This document shows, piece after piece, positions 25,206-34,918 of a DNA stretch of 64,000 nucleotides. The notes below the pieces were generated by a model. The model saw nothing but the letters and a program-made list of their open reading frames with translations, was not told where the DNA came from and did no database searches. Location of the stretch: positions 4,216,001 through 4,280,000 of the forward strand of contig NZ_CP113116.1 in NCBI RefSeq assembly GCF_026625985.1. Direction: 5' to 3'. Origin of the DNA: Mycobacterium sp. Aquia_213. Its GTDB lineage: Bacteria > Actinomycetota > Actinomycetes > Mycobacteriales > Mycobacteriaceae. Each line of letters starts with the position of its first letter. Within the stretch, counting starts at the first letter, position 1. A program made the translations under genes and the position numbers.

Positions 25206-26927
25206 CTAGGTCGACATGGGCTGGGGGTAAGCCGCGATGCGGTCGTGGGCCACGAACTCCTCGTGGAGGTCCGCACGGTCCTGCGAGGTCATCAGACGGT
25301 ATCCGTCCGCGCGCGGAGGACGCCACCAGACTTCGTCTTGGCACAGCCACGCCTCGCGTCGCAGTGGCTTTTTGTCGGTTTTGCCATTGCCCACCACTGG
25401 CAGCTGTGGGGTGATCCGCACGAACCGGGGCGCCCACTTGGTACCGAGATCGGCTTGTGTTGAAAGGAATTCGGCGAAGTCAGCCGGGTCAAACTTGTGG
25501 CCCGGAACCATCTCGACGGCGGCTAGTACCTGGTCGCCGGCCAGCGGATCCGGCACACCGACTACAGCGGTGCCGGTGACAGCGTGGTAGCGCGCGATGA
25601 TCCGCTCAATGGGGGCGGCGGTGAAATTCTCCGAGTCGACCCGCAGCCAGTCACCGACGCGGCCGGCAAACCAGAAGACGCCGTCTGGATCCCGGTAGGC
25701 CAGATCCCCCGAGAAGAACGATCCATCGCGTAGCCGGTCGGCCTCGGCTTCGGGGTTGCCCCAGTAGCCTTCGAACGCCCCGGCCGCGTTGCGCCGAACC
25801 AGTTCTCCGATTGCGCGCTCGCCATTGGTCAGCCGTCCACCGTCATCGAATTGCGCCGTTTGGCATTCCACCCCGGCCTCGTCGAGGACGACGATGTCGG
25901 CACCGGCCGGGGCGACGCCAAGTGCGCCCGGCTTGCGACATGGCAGCAGAACGATGGCGCCTTCGCTTGACCCATACCCGCTTATCACCGCGGCCCCGAA
26001 TCGCTTGCTGAAGGCGGCGGTGTCGCGGGGCGACGCCTCGGGTGCGAGCACGACGTACAGCCGATGGTCGCGGTCATGTTCGCTGGGCGGGGTCGAAAGC
26101 ACATAGCTGAGTGCTCGCCCGACCGTCGAGGTGAACGTGACCCCGTACCGGCGGACATCGTCGAGCCACGCTGTCGCCGAGAACTTGTCGCGCAGGACAA
26201 GTTTCGCGCCCGCACCGAGCGCGGGAAACAGCGTCGCCGTCAGCGCATTGCCGTGGGTCAGCGGCATCGGGCAGTACAGCACGTCCTTGCGGCTCACCCC
26301 GGTTGCCGCGTCCCTGGCGAAACGCGCCTGGCTGCGCACCGCGGCCTTGGGTGCCGATGTCGATCCGGAGGTGAACAACAAGAACATCGGCGACGATGGC
26401 GCAGGATCGTCGGCCGGCAGGGGGGCACCGGTGTAGCCGGCCCACGGTTGGTCTTCAACGCGGACCACGTCGGCGTACAGATCGGCGTACATGGCGTCCG
26501 CAAGGACGAATTGACATTCCGTGTGCTCGATATCGCGCGCCAGCTCGGCACCGCGCCGGGCCGGGTTCACGCCGACGACGCATGCGCCGACGAGCGCGGC
26601 ACCCAAGGTCTGGAACACAAACTCGGGCACATTGGGCAGCAGCACTCCGATATGGGGCGGTCGTGCCGGATCGAGCGTCGCGCGCAGCCACGCCGCCCGT
26701 ACGGCCGCCTCCGCGACGACCTGACGCCAGGTCCAAGATTGCTCACCGTAGAGCAGACCCACATTGTCGTCCTCAGCGCGCGCCCGGACCAGGGCGGCAA
26801 CCGTCAAATCTGACCGTTGCAGAGCGGAATTGGGTTGCGGCGCCACCGCACCAGGGCCGTTTTGCAGCGTCCCTTTTGGGCCGGGCACCGCCCGGTCACC
26901 GACGGATTCGCGAGATCCCGGTGTCAT
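25206..26927 (-). CDS. acyl-CoA synthetase, FadD17-like
   Basis: A 573-residue ANL-superfamily CoA ligase. FLLFTSGSTSAPKAA near residue 180 is the ATP loop, VISGYGSSEGA near 310 the acyl-site motif, SGDLAYRDPDGVFW near 410 the hinge, and GNGKTDKKPLRRE near 530 the catalytic lysine region. The sequence style resembles mycobacterial FadD17, an enzyme linked to sterol or bile-acid side-chain activation (from memory). It overlaps the upstream ligase by ATGA. Two CoA ligases in one operon suggest that two acids, or two stages of one route, are activated. Confidence 0.85.
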   Translation of the reverse strand: MTPGSRESVGDRAVPGPKGTLQNGPGAVAPQPNSALQRSDLTVAALVRARAEDDNVGLLYGEQSWTWRQVVAEAAVRAAWLRATLDPARPPHIGVLLPNVPEFVFQTLGAALVGACVVGVNPARRGAELARDIEHTECQFVLADAMYADLYADVVRVEDQPWAGYTGAPLPADDPAPSSPMFLLFTSGSTSAPKAAVRSQARFARDAATGVSRKDVLYCPMPLTHGNALTATLFPALGAGAKLVLRDKFSATAWLDDVRRYGVTFTSTVGRALSYVLSTPPSEHDRDHRLYVVLAPEASPRDTAAFSKRFGAAVISGYGSSEGAIVLLPCRKPGALGVAPAGADIVVLDEAGVECQTAQFDDGGRLTNGERAIGELVRRNAAGAFEGYWGNPEAEADRLRDGSFFSGDLAYRDPDGVFWFAGRVGDWLRVDSENFTAAPIERIIARYHAVTGTAVVGVPDPLAGDQVLAAVEMVPGHKFDPADFAEFLSTQADLGTKWAPRFVRITPQLPVVGNGKTDKKPLRREAWLCQDEVWWRPPRADGYRLMTSQDRADLHEEFVAHDRIAAYPQPMST

Positions 26928-28435
26928 CCCCCGCGCACCTCGATCATCGCCGAGCGATTGACTTTCGTTGCGGCGGTGCGGGGGATCTCGTCGACGAACT
27001 CGACGGTCTTTGGCACCTTGTACGCAGCCAGCCGACTCTTGGCATACGCGATGATGTCTTGCGCGCTAGGCGCTCGGGCCGCGTCGCGGGGCTCGATAAC
27101 GGCGTGCACCCGGCGTCCCCACTCGGGATCGCGCAGGCCGATCACTACGACGTCGGCGACTTCTGGATGATCGACGAGGGCGCTTTCCACCTCGGCCGGA
27201 AACACATTTGCGCCACCGGTGATGATCATGTCGGTTCGGCGGTCGGCGATATAGAGGTACCCGTCGGCATCAAGGTAGCCGATATCGCCTGCTGTTCGGA
27301 AGCCATCCTCGGTAGCGGGCAGCAGGGGGGCGCCGCCCAGGTACTCGTAGAGTCCACTCATGGGCGCCTTCAGGTAGATATCGCCCATTTCGCCCACCGG
27401 CGCGAGTGATCCGTCGGGACGCTGGATGCGGATCTCGGTGTCCCGGAATCCGCGGCCGACGCTGCCGGGGTGGGCGAGCCATTCGTCGCCGCGGAGGGCG
27501 GCCAGGCCAAGGTTTTCAGTCATCCCGTACGCCATCACGACCTGTTCTGGGCTAAGCAGTTCGAACCAGCGGCGCAGCAAGGTGGGGGGCATCAGCGCGG
27601 CCCCCTGCACCATCCAGACCACGCTTGAGAGGTCGCGGTCATCGATACCCGGCGTGTCGGCGATGCGGGCCAGCATGGTGGGAGTGGCGGTGAAGTTGGT
27701 GACGCGATACTTCTCGATAGCGTCGAGGGCACCTGCGGCACTGAACTTTTCGAGTATTACCAACCGATCACCGCTCAGCAGATACATTAACGTGTTGAAT
27801 CCGTTGGTGTGATACATCGGGCCGGGAACCAGAATCGTCTGGGGCCGGTCGACGGTAGCCCAGTGCTCCAGGAAAGGCACTCCTTGCCGACCGGTCCAGA
27901 TCGCCGGCTGCAAGTCGACGATCACTTTGGGTAGGCCGGTCGAACCGCTGCTGCAGATGCCGTTGATGGAGGGTGAGACCGCCGGCGGAACCGGTTCACC
28001 GGACTGGTTCTGCGCCGATGCCGCCATCGTTTCACGAGTGCGCGTGTCCAGTGTCACCGCGGGGCCGATGATCTCCAGCAATCTGTCGCGTTCCCATTCG
28101 GGCAGGTCCCAGCGCATCGGGATCGGCACGGCCCCGATCGTCCAGCATCCGAGGCTGGCCAATACCAGGTCAACAGAATTCGGTGTGGCGAGCACGATGT
28201 AGGAGCCGACGCATGCGCCGGCATCGACGAGGGCCCGCCCCCACTGGTTGGCCCGGCGATCGAGTTCGCTCAATGTCACGTTCGCGGCAGTACCATCGAT
28301 CGCCACCATCGTCAGCCCGATCCCGTCGGGGTCGGCCAGGGCGCGGTCGTGGAGTCGCTGACCGAACGAGATTCCACTTTGTGCGACGGCCGGATGCGCT
28401 TCGGCTTCAACGGAATTAACGTCAGAGAGACCCAT
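26924..28435 (-). CDS. AMP-binding CoA ligase, BaiB-like
   Basis: A 503-residue CoA ligase of the ANL superfamily resembling bile-acid CoA ligases. CSSGSTGLPKVI near residue 160 binds ATP, AYGMTENLGL near 298 the substrate loop, AGDIGYLDADGYLYIADRR near 395 the hinge, and TAATKVNRSAM near the end the catalytic lysine. The start at 28435 has GGAG just upstream; an ATG seven codons earlier is an alternative. The gap to the upstream dehydrogenase is 49 bases (28 with the alternative start), the only real spacing in this operon. Substrate likely a carboxylated cyclic or steroid-like acid; inference. Confidence 0.85.
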   Translation of the reverse strand: MGLSDVNSVEAEAHPAVAQSGISFGQRLHDRALADPDGIGLTMVAIDGTAANVTLSELDRRANQWGRALVDAGACVGSYIVLATPNSVDLVLASLGCWTIGAVPIPMRWDLPEWERDRLLEIIGPAVTLDTRTRETMAASAQNQSGEPVPPAVSPSINGICSSGSTGLPKVIVDLQPAIWTGRQGVPFLEHWATVDRPQTILVPGPMYHTNGFNTLMYLLSGDRLVILEKFSAAGALDAIEKYRVTNFTATPTMLARIADTPGIDDRDLSSVVWMVQGAALMPPTLLRRWFELLSPEQVVMAYGMTENLGLAALRGDEWLAHPGSVGRGFRDTEIRIQRPDGSLAPVGEMGDIYLKAPMSGLYEYLGGAPLLPATEDGFRTAGDIGYLDADGYLYIADRRTDMIITGGANVFPAEVESALVDHPEVADVVVIGLRDPEWGRRVHAVIEPRDAARAPSAQDIIAYAKSRLAAYKVPKTVEFVDEIPRTAATKVNRSAMIEVRGG

Positions 28436-28484
28436 CAAGCTCCATTCGATCGTCATGTCGGTCCATCAGCGGCCTGGTCGGCGG

Positions 28485-30650
28485 TTACTTGGTCAGCGGA
28501 TCGCGCGGCAGGCCCAGCAGGCGCTCGGCGATGGTGTTGCGCATGATTTCCGATGTTCCGCCGGCGATGGTCAGGCAACGCGAGTACAGGTAGGCCCCGG
28601 TGAGTTCCGGGGCCGCCCCAACCACCGCGGCCGTCCCGGCCAGTTCCATGCCGAGCTCGGTCTGATGTTGTGCGCTCTCGGCGGTGAGCAACTTGGCGAC
28701 GTTGGCCTCCGGTCCCGGCGCGGCCCCTATGATGGCGCGGCTGGCCCGCCTGAGGTTGAGCAGCCGCAGGGTGTGCGATTCGGCGATCACCTCGCCGGTC
28801 CGGCCTACCAGCGCCGCGGCCGTCTCGGCGGGTGCGCTGTCGAGCAACTTGACCAGGTCGTCGGGGCTCAGGCCGGGAATGCCGGCGCCGCCCGCGATCG
28901 AGACCCGCTCGTTGCCCAGGGTGGCACGTGCCACCGCCCAGCCCCGGCCCTCCTCACCGACCACATCTGCGTCGGGCACGAAGACGTCGTCGAAGAACAC
29001 CTCGTTGAACAGTGCGTCGCCGGTGAGTTCGCGCAGCGGCCGTACACTGACCCCCGGGCTGGACAAATCGATCGCCATCATTGTGACGCCGGCATGCTTG
29101 GGGGCATCAGGGTCGGTGCGCACGGTGGCCAGGCCCCACTGGCATTCCTGCGCCAGGCTGGTCCACACCTTCTGGCCGGTGACCGTCCAGCCGCCCTCGA
29201 CGCGCCGGGCCGACGTGCGCACCGCCGCGGCATCCGACCCTGCTTCAGGCTCGGAAAACAGTTGGCACCATTGAGTCCGGCCGCGCAGCACCGGCTCTAC
29301 CCAGCGCGCCCGCTGCTCGTCGGAGCCCGCTTGGGTGATGGTAAGCATCACCCAGCCCGTGATCCCCATCGTCGGCAGGTCGACGCCGTTGAACTCTTCT
29401 TCGATCACCAGCTGCTCGACGGCGCCGGCCTCCCGGCCCCAGGGCTTAGGCCAGTGTGGGACCAGGTAGCCGGAATCGACCAGGTAGTCCCGCCGTCGCT
29501 CGGCTGGCAGCGACTGCAAGGTCGCGACCGCCTTCCGCGCAGCCTGCCGGTAGCTGTCGGCTTCGACCGGCAGGGTGAACGAAGCACCCTGAGCCACACC
29601 GGCACGTTGGGCCGCCACGACGTCGTGCAGGGGATCGGCGCCGTCGGTGGCCAGAGCGGCCAACGTGCGGGACCGCCGCAGATACAGATGGGCGTCGTGC
29701 TCCCAGGTGTAACCGACCCCACCGTGCAGCTGAATGTTTGTCTGCGCGGCGAACACTTGCGCGCGGATGGCATGCGCCGCAGCCACCGCCCCAGCGAACC
29801 ACGCACTGTCCAGGTCGCCCGAGCGCGCGGCATCCCAGGTGGCCGCGGTGGCCTGTTCGGCATTAATGAGCATGTTCGCGACGTGGTGTTTGACCGCCTG
29901 GAAGGTGCCGATCGCGCGACCGAATTGTTCGCGCACCTTGACGTAGTCGCGAGCCATCTCCACACACGCCCAGGCCGAGCCCACCGCCTCGGCGGCGGCC
30001 AGAATGCGGAACACGGTGCGGGCCTTGCGCCCCGCCCCACGCAGTACCCGGTCCGGCGCGACGACAACGCCGTGCAGCGTGATCGCGCCGACCGTACGGG
30101 TGCTGTCCAGTCCCGGCAATGCGGTGACACTCACCCCTTCGGCGGCGGCGTCGACCACGACGACGTCCTCCCCCGCCAACAGGACAAGCAAATTGGCCTC
30201 GGGCGCGCCCAGGACGGCCTGGCACCGGCCACTGGCCACAAGATCAGAGTCGACGGCGACGCCGCCCGAAAGGCCGAGTGCTCCCACCGCGCTACCGTCG
30301 GCCAGACGTGGAAGTGTTTGTGCGCGCACCGAATCGGGGGCGCAACGACCGATCACCAACGATGCCGCCACCGTCGGCAAGAACGGTCCGGGGCAGAGCT
30401 CATGACCCTGGGCTTCCAGGACGATCGCCAACTCCGCCGGGCCGAAGCCAGAACCGCCATACTGCTCACCGATCGCCAGTCCGTGCCAACCTAATTCGGC
30501 GGCAACACTCCAGATCTCACCGTCGGATGGGGCACCGCCGTTGAGCGTCGCCCGCGCGGCCGCACGGCTTTTGACACGGTTGAGCGCGCCGAACACCGAC
30601 TCGGCGAGATCACGGTGCTCCTCGGTGATGGCCAGCCTGGAGTTGCTCAT
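28485..30650 (-). CDS. fused two-domain acyl-CoA dehydrogenase
   Basis: A 721-residue tandem acyl-CoA dehydrogenase, second in the window. Module 1 has VREQFGRAIGTFQAVKHH near residue 250 and LHGGVGYTWEHD near 318; module 2 has CQLFSEPEAGSD near 460 and AGGTSEIMRNTIAERLLG at the C-terminus. It is clearly a paralogue of the protein at 251-2446 but only distantly similar in the N-terminal module. The length equals that recalled for FadE22 of M. tuberculosis. It would dehydrogenate an acyl-CoA made by the ligases beside it, handing electrons to ETF. Starts by ATGA overlap with the aldehyde dehydrogenase. Confidence 0.88.
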   Translation of the reverse strand: MSNSRLAITEEHRDLAESVFGALNRVKSRAAARATLNGGAPSDGEIWSVAAELGWHGLAIGEQYGGSGFGPAELAIVLEAQGHELCPGPFLPTVAASLVIGRCAPDSVRAQTLPRLADGSAVGALGLSGGVAVDSDLVASGRCQAVLGAPEANLLVLLAGEDVVVVDAAAEGVSVTALPGLDSTRTVGAITLHGVVVAPDRVLRGAGRKARTVFRILAAAEAVGSAWACVEMARDYVKVREQFGRAIGTFQAVKHHVANMLINAEQATAATWDAARSGDLDSAWFAGAVAAAHAIRAQVFAAQTNIQLHGGVGYTWEHDAHLYLRRSRTLAALATDGADPLHDVVAAQRAGVAQGASFTLPVEADSYRQAARKAVATLQSLPAERRRDYLVDSGYLVPHWPKPWGREAGAVEQLVIEEEFNGVDLPTMGITGWVMLTITQAGSDEQRARWVEPVLRGRTQWCQLFSEPEAGSDAAAVRTSARRVEGGWTVTGQKVWTSLAQECQWGLATVRTDPDAPKHAGVTMMAIDLSSPGVSVRPLRELTGDALFNEVFFDDVFVPDADVVGEEGRGWAVARATLGNERVSIAGGAGIPGLSPDDLVKLLDSAPAETAAALVGRTGEVIAESHTLRLLNLRRASRAIIGAAPGPEANVAKLLTAESAQHQTELGMELAGTAAVVGAAPELTGAYLYSRCLTIAGGTSEIMRNTIAERLLGLPRDPLTK

Positions 30651-32152
30651 TGGGGATTCTCCTGCAGAGCAGGCAATTTGCTTGCGCTGACTATGGTTTG
30701 GAGCTCGACATACTCGTTCTGCCCCTCTTCGGCGAACTCCCGTCCAATTCCGGACTGCTTCATCCCGCCGAACGGACTCTTGATGTCGAGCATGTACATG
30801 TTGATGCCGTACGTCCCAGTCTGGACACTCGCAGCGATTTCCAGACCGTGCGCGGCATTACGAGTGAAGACCGATCCGGCGAGCCCGTACTCGCTGTCGT
30901 TGGCAATCCGCACCGCGTCGGCCTCGTCGCGGTACTTGATGACGGTCAACACCGGCCCGAAGATCTCCTCCCGGGCGATGCGCATGTCGTTGGAGGCATC
31001 CGCGAAAAGTGTGGGGCGGACGAACCAGCCGCGGTCGGTTGGACTGTCCGCTCCCCCGAGAATCAGTCGCGCACCCTCCTCGACACCGCTGCGGATATAG
31101 CCCTGCACCCGCCGCTGCTGCCGTTGCGTGACAAGCGGTCCGATGTCGGTCGTCGCGTCGGCCGGATCACCGACCACCAGGCCTGACATCATCTCGGCCA
31201 GTGCGTCGACCACATCGTCGTGGCGTTTTTCGCTGACCAGGATCCGAGTCTGCGCAACGCACGCCTGCCCGTTGTTCATCAGGCTGGCCATCTTCAGCGC
31301 GGCGACGGTCCGGGCTATATCGGCGTCGTCGAGGATGATGGCCGCCGATTTACCACCGAGTTCGAGGCTGACCCTCTTGAGTTGCTCGCCGCAGATCGCC
31401 GCGATGCGCCGGCCGACGGCCGACGAGCCCGTGAAGGCCACCTTGTCGACGCCGGGGTGGCGCACCAGCGCCTCGCCGACATCACCGCCACCCGGCAGCA
31501 CCGACACCACGCCCTCAGGTAACCCGGCTTCTTCGATCATTTCAGCGAGCCACAGTGAGTCCAATGGGGTTTCGGGCGCGGGTTTGACGATGACCGAACA
31601 CCCCGCAATCAAAGCGGGAACGAGCTTGGGGATGAGCAGACACTGGGGCACGTTCCACGGCACGATCGCGGCCACCACACCGATCGGCGCCCTGCGCAGA
31701 TGGACCTCACCCAGCCACCCCTGGCGACGCTCCTGCCATGGGAACCCCCGCCCCACCTCGAGCGCGAACTGCATCATCGACAGCGGCCCCGTCGCCTGGC
31801 CAAGTCGGGAAAAGCTGCTGGGCGAACCCATCTCGGCGGTGATGAGATCGGCCATGTCGTCGACATGGCTCCCATAAACAGCGGCCAGTTTTTCGATCTT
31901 CTCCATCCGCTCCAGCGGCGACATCTTCGGCCATGGACCACTGTCGAACGCCCGGCGCGCAGCGGCGACCGCTTTGTCGACGTCGGCCGCGGAGGCGCTC
32001 GGCACTTCAGCGATGGGTTGCTCGGTGTAGGGCGATATCACCGAAATGCGTTCCGCGGCTGACGAAATCTCCCAACGGCCGCCGATGAACAGCTTGTCGT
32101 ATGACGGAATCCTCACAGCGGTATCTTTCGCTCGGCCGGGCGCGGGCATCAT
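30647..32152 (-). CDS. NAD-dependent aldehyde dehydrogenase
   Basis: A 501-residue aldehyde dehydrogenase. NAD-binding region VVAAIVPWNVPQ near residue 160 and FTGSSAVGRRI near 235, the general base glutamate in LELGGKSAA near 260, the catalytic cysteine in NNGQACVAQTR near 293 and the EIFGPVL motif near 395 are all present. It converts an aldehyde to the acid that the two downstream CoA ligases can activate, which ties the operon together. It overlaps the Rieske gene upstream and the dehydrogenase downstream by ATGA each. Confidence 0.92.
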   Translation of the reverse strand: MMPAPGRAKDTAVRIPSYDKLFIGGRWEISSAAERISVISPYTEQPIAEVPSASAADVDKAVAAARRAFDSGPWPKMSPLERMEKIEKLAAVYGSHVDDMADLITAEMGSPSSFSRLGQATGPLSMMQFALEVGRGFPWQERRQGWLGEVHLRRAPIGVVAAIVPWNVPQCLLIPKLVPALIAGCSVIVKPAPETPLDSLWLAEMIEEAGLPEGVVSVLPGGGDVGEALVRHPGVDKVAFTGSSAVGRRIAAICGEQLKRVSLELGGKSAAIILDDADIARTVAALKMASLMNNGQACVAQTRILVSEKRHDDVVDALAEMMSGLVVGDPADATTDIGPLVTQRQQRRVQGYIRSGVEEGARLILGGADSPTDRGWFVRPTLFADASNDMRIAREEIFGPVLTVIKYRDEADAVRIANDSEYGLAGSVFTRNAAHGLEIAASVQTGTYGINMYMLDIKSPFGGMKQSGIGREFAEEGQNEYVELQTIVSASKLPALQENPQ

Positions 32153-33153
32153 TGAGACGCCAATGTCGACTCCTTTGAAGAGTTTTGCTCATACGATTGA
32201 TCGGCCCATGCACGAAATTCCGTGATGGCCGACTCTCCCCGGGCCAACTGTGGCCGGTCGCGGAAGACCTTGTTCTCCCAGATTGGGATGTCCTGCTCGA
32301 TCTGTTTGCAGAAATCGCGGACGAATCCCATTCCCATCCGGGTCATTTCGCCGGTCTCGGGTTCGGTGAGCACGAAGAATGTGTAGCGCGCATCGACATA
32401 CTCACCGTCGATCGGGGTGACGGTGAGCACTGTGCAAGACCGCCCGAGTCCGTGATGTCGCACCACGTCGACGCCGATACCGAACAGCTGCGAGTCCACT
32501 GATCCGCTCACCGGTCCACGTGGGGTCTCGAAGTTCACTTCTGCAACCGCGCGAAACTCCGCTGGCCCACCGGTTTCCAGATTGAGTTTGCCAAACGCGG
32601 AAACACCGTGCACGGTCGCGAAATGCGCTATGTCGACAGTGTTCTCGAACACCTCTTGGGGATGGGACCGGAACTTCCACCGAGCCGTTTCCGGTGCGTG
32701 AAAGGTAAACGCCGCATCTTCGCTCTCCGGGATCTTCGGCAGTTCCCATTCCGGGTCGGCGCCGCTTGAGGAGTGCCAGACGAAAATCATGCCGGCCCGC
32801 TCGGCCGTGGGCCACGACCGCAGCCGCGCCACCCGGTTGACTGTCTTCGCATACGGGATGTCGACATTGCGGCCGTCGCCGTCGAATTTCCAGCCGTGGA
32901 AGGGACACACCACACAGTCCTGCGAGACTGTCCCGCCTACGCCGATGTCGGCACCGAGGTGCGGGCAATACGCGTCAAGCACCTGGGCTGCCCCCGACTC
33001 TCCGCGGTAGCAGATCAGCCGGGTGCCGAAGTAGTGCAGTGGGATGACCTCGCTGTTGTCGACCTCACGGCTGTAGGCAACCTGAAACCAACCCTTGGGA
33101 TATTCCGCGAACGGGAATCGCGATTCGGCCCGGCCCGGCACCCGTGTCACCAC
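32149..33153 (-). CDS. Rieske non-haem iron oxygenase
   Basis: A 334-residue oxygenase subunit. The N-terminal Rieske cluster is bound by YCPHLGAD and CPFHGW (CxH, CxxH); the mononuclear iron by the DxxHxxxxH stretch in ENTVDIAHFATVH near residue 180. Size and motif recall 3-ketosteroid 9-alpha-hydroxylase KshA and the DAF-36/Neverland sterol group rather than ring-hydroxylating dioxygenases. It needs a separate reductase, which is not in this operon. GTG start at 33153 (or 33150). First gene of the seven-gene operon; array B lies about 220 bases upstream. Confidence 0.88.
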   Translation of the reverse strand: MVTRVPGRAESRFPFAEYPKGWFQVAYSREVDNSEVIPLHYFGTRLICYRGESGAAQVLDAYCPHLGADIGVGGTVSQDCVVCPFHGWKFDGDGRNVDIPYAKTVNRVARLRSWPTAERAGMIFVWHSSSGADPEWELPKIPESEDAAFTFHAPETARWKFRSHPQEVFENTVDIAHFATVHGVSAFGKLNLETGGPAEFRAVAEVNFETPRGPVSGSVDSQLFGIGVDVVRHHGLGRSCTVLTVTPIDGEYVDARYTFFVLTEPETGEMTRMGMGFVRDFCKQIEQDIPIWENKVFRDRPQLARGESAITEFRAWADQSYEQNSSKESTLASQ

Positions 33154-33468
33154 CTTGTTACGACGCCAACATTTCTATTGATACTAACATAGTTAAAATA
33201 GCAGCCTGAGCTGTGGTCAGCTCTACGAGGCGGCCTTGGGAAATCGGCCGAAACACTCTGCGGGCCATCATCGTTGGGCAATCGGGCGGACACGATGGTG
33301 CCTGGAGTCACGCCAGCTCGAGCGCCGAATTTCTCACTGAACTCTCCAGCTATGGCTTCGACCGAAACTGTTATGGTGATCATTACGGTAACAGGTTACC
33401 GCATGCGATCTCGCGACATCCGGTCGAGAGGCTCCGCTCCATCCCACTCCCGGAGAAAGGTTTGACCG
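33154..33468. promoter_or_regulatory. divergent intergenic region
   Basis: A 315-base gap between the Rieske operon and the plus-strand amidohydrolase. Apart from repeat array B it holds an AT-rich stretch (ATTGATACTAACATAGTTAA region, about 33178-33200) that probably contains the Rieske promoter. No gene is seen. Confidence 0.5.
33370..33402. repeat. 12-bp repeat array B (operator candidate)
   Basis: TTATGG at 33371, TTACGG at 33383 and TTACCG at 33396, spacing 12 and 13. The first two units form the imperfect 23-bp palindrome GTTAtgGTgATcATtACggTAAC, matching the idea of dimer binding. Ends about 66 bases before the amidohydrolase start and about 220 bases from the Rieske start. Confidence 0.7.
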
Positions 33469-34761
33469 ATGAAAGTAAGCGATATGGTGCTGGTCAGCGT
33501 CGATGATCACGTTGTGGAGCCGCCGGACCTTTTCAAGGGGCGCTTGCCCGCCAAATACGCGGAGCTGGCGCCGCAGTTCATCACCAATCCGGATGGCACC
33601 GACGTCTGGGAGTACAACGGCGAGACGGTCAGCAATGTGGCGCTCAACGCCGTCGCGGGCCGGCCGAAAGAGGAGTACGGGATCGAGCCGACGTCGTTCA
33701 CCCAGCTCCGCAAGGGCACCTACGACCACAACGAGCGCGTGAAGGATATGAGCGCCAACGGCGTCCTAGGATCGCTGTGCTTCCCGTCCTTCCCTCAGTT
33801 CTGCGGGCAGCTCTTCGCTCGCACCGAGGACAAGGACGTCGCCCTGGCGATGGTCCAGGCCTACAACGACTGGCATATCGATGAGTGGTGTGGCAGCCAC
33901 CCGGGCCGCTTCATCCCCTGCGCGATCCCCGCCATCTGGAATCCAGAGGTGATGGCCGCCGAGATCCGGCGAGTGGCGAAGAAGGGTTGTCACGCGCTGA
34001 CTTTCAGCGAGAACCCATCCAAGCTGGGCTGGCCTTCCATTCACTCGGAGCACTGGGACCCTGTCTGGAAGGCGTGCAGCGAGGAATCGGTTGTGGTGTG
34101 CATGCACATCGGTTCGTCGTCTCAGCTGACCATCACCTCGCCCGATGCACCGATGGACGTGATGATCACACTGCAGCCGATGAACATCGTGCAGGCCGCC
34201 GCTGACCTGGTGTGGTCGAACGTGCTGCGCAAGTACCCGGATCTCAAGATCGCGCTGTCCGAGGGCGGCATCGGCTGGATTCCGTACTTCCTAGAGCGCA
34301 TCGACTACAACTACGACCGGCACCACTTCTGGACTGGGCAAGACTTCGGCGATAAGTTGCCCAGCGAGGTGTTCAACGAGCACGTACTGACCTGCTTCAT
34401 CGACGATAAGTTCGGGCTGGCCAGCCGCGAGTACCTGAACATGGACATGGTGACCTGGGAATGCGACTACCCGCATTCGGATTCGAACTGGCCGGAGTCG
34501 CCCGAGATCTTCGCACAGTCCGTCCTCACGCTCAGCGATGAGGAGATCGACAAGATCACCCATCTGAACGCGATGCGCCAGTACCACTTTGACCCGTTCA
34601 CAGCGTTGGGCGGCCGGGAAAACTGCACGGTGGGTGCCCTGCGTGCGCAGGTGGAGGGCCACGACGTCGCAATCCGGTCGCAGCGCCGTGACGGCGACGA
34701 CGGTTCGCACGCCACCAAGGCCGCCGACCTGATGAAGATGGCGATGGCACATTCCGACTAG
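33469..34761 (+). CDS. amidohydrolase-2 family protein
   Basis: A 430-residue TIM-barrel protein. It opens with LVSVDDHVVEPPDLF, where the usual HxH is replaced by DDH; VCMHIGSS near residue 208 and ECDYPHSDSNWP near 328 keep His and the catalytic Asp. This DDH variant is widespread in actinobacterial amidohydrolase-2 proteins, some linked to steroid or aromatic catabolism, but no reaction is certain. AAAGG lies before the ATG. Divergent from the Rieske operon across array B and followed by the TetR gene. Confidence 0.82.
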   Translation: MKVSDMVLVSVDDHVVEPPDLFKGRLPAKYAELAPQFITNPDGTDVWEYNGETVSNVALNAVAGRPKEEYGIEPTSFTQLRKGTYDHNERVKDMSANGVLGSLCFPSFPQFCGQLFARTEDKDVALAMVQAYNDWHIDEWCGSHPGRFIPCAIPAIWNPEVMAAEIRRVAKKGCHALTFSENPSKLGWPSIHSEHWDPVWKACSEESVVVCMHIGSSSQLTITSPDAPMDVMITLQPMNIVQAAADLVWSNVLRKYPDLKIALSEGGIGWIPYFLERIDYNYDRHHFWTGQDFGDKLPSEVFNEHVLTCFIDDKFGLASREYLNMDMVTWECDYPHSDSNWPESPEIFAQSVLTLSDEEIDKITHLNAMRQYHFDPFTALGGRENCTVGALRAQVEGHDVAIRSQRRDGDDGSHATKAADLMKMAMAHSD

Positions 34762-34800
34762 CCAGAGTCCAGTGTCGAAACGAGACGCTATTGAGGTTCA

Positions 34801-34838
34801 GTTACCGTCCGGCCTACCGAATCGAATACGGTATCGTT
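34801..34838. repeat. 12-bp repeat array G in TetR promoter
   Basis: TTACCG at 34802, CTACCG at 34814 and ATACGG at 34826, exactly 12 bases apart. It ends about 80 bases before the TetR start. Placement implies autoregulation and singles out the TetR protein as the likely regulator for all arrays. Confidence 0.7.
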
Positions 34839-34918
34839 GCCTTCGAGCGACCGTCGGGACAGAGCCAGCCGAACGCGCCGAACCTCGGCACCGATGGTTA
34901 TCAGCTGAGGAGCAAAAG

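Noticed and set aside
28455..30494. Plus-strand open frame of about 680 codons opposite the fused acyl-CoA dehydrogenase
   Set aside because: Composition-driven shadow without any recognisable domain.
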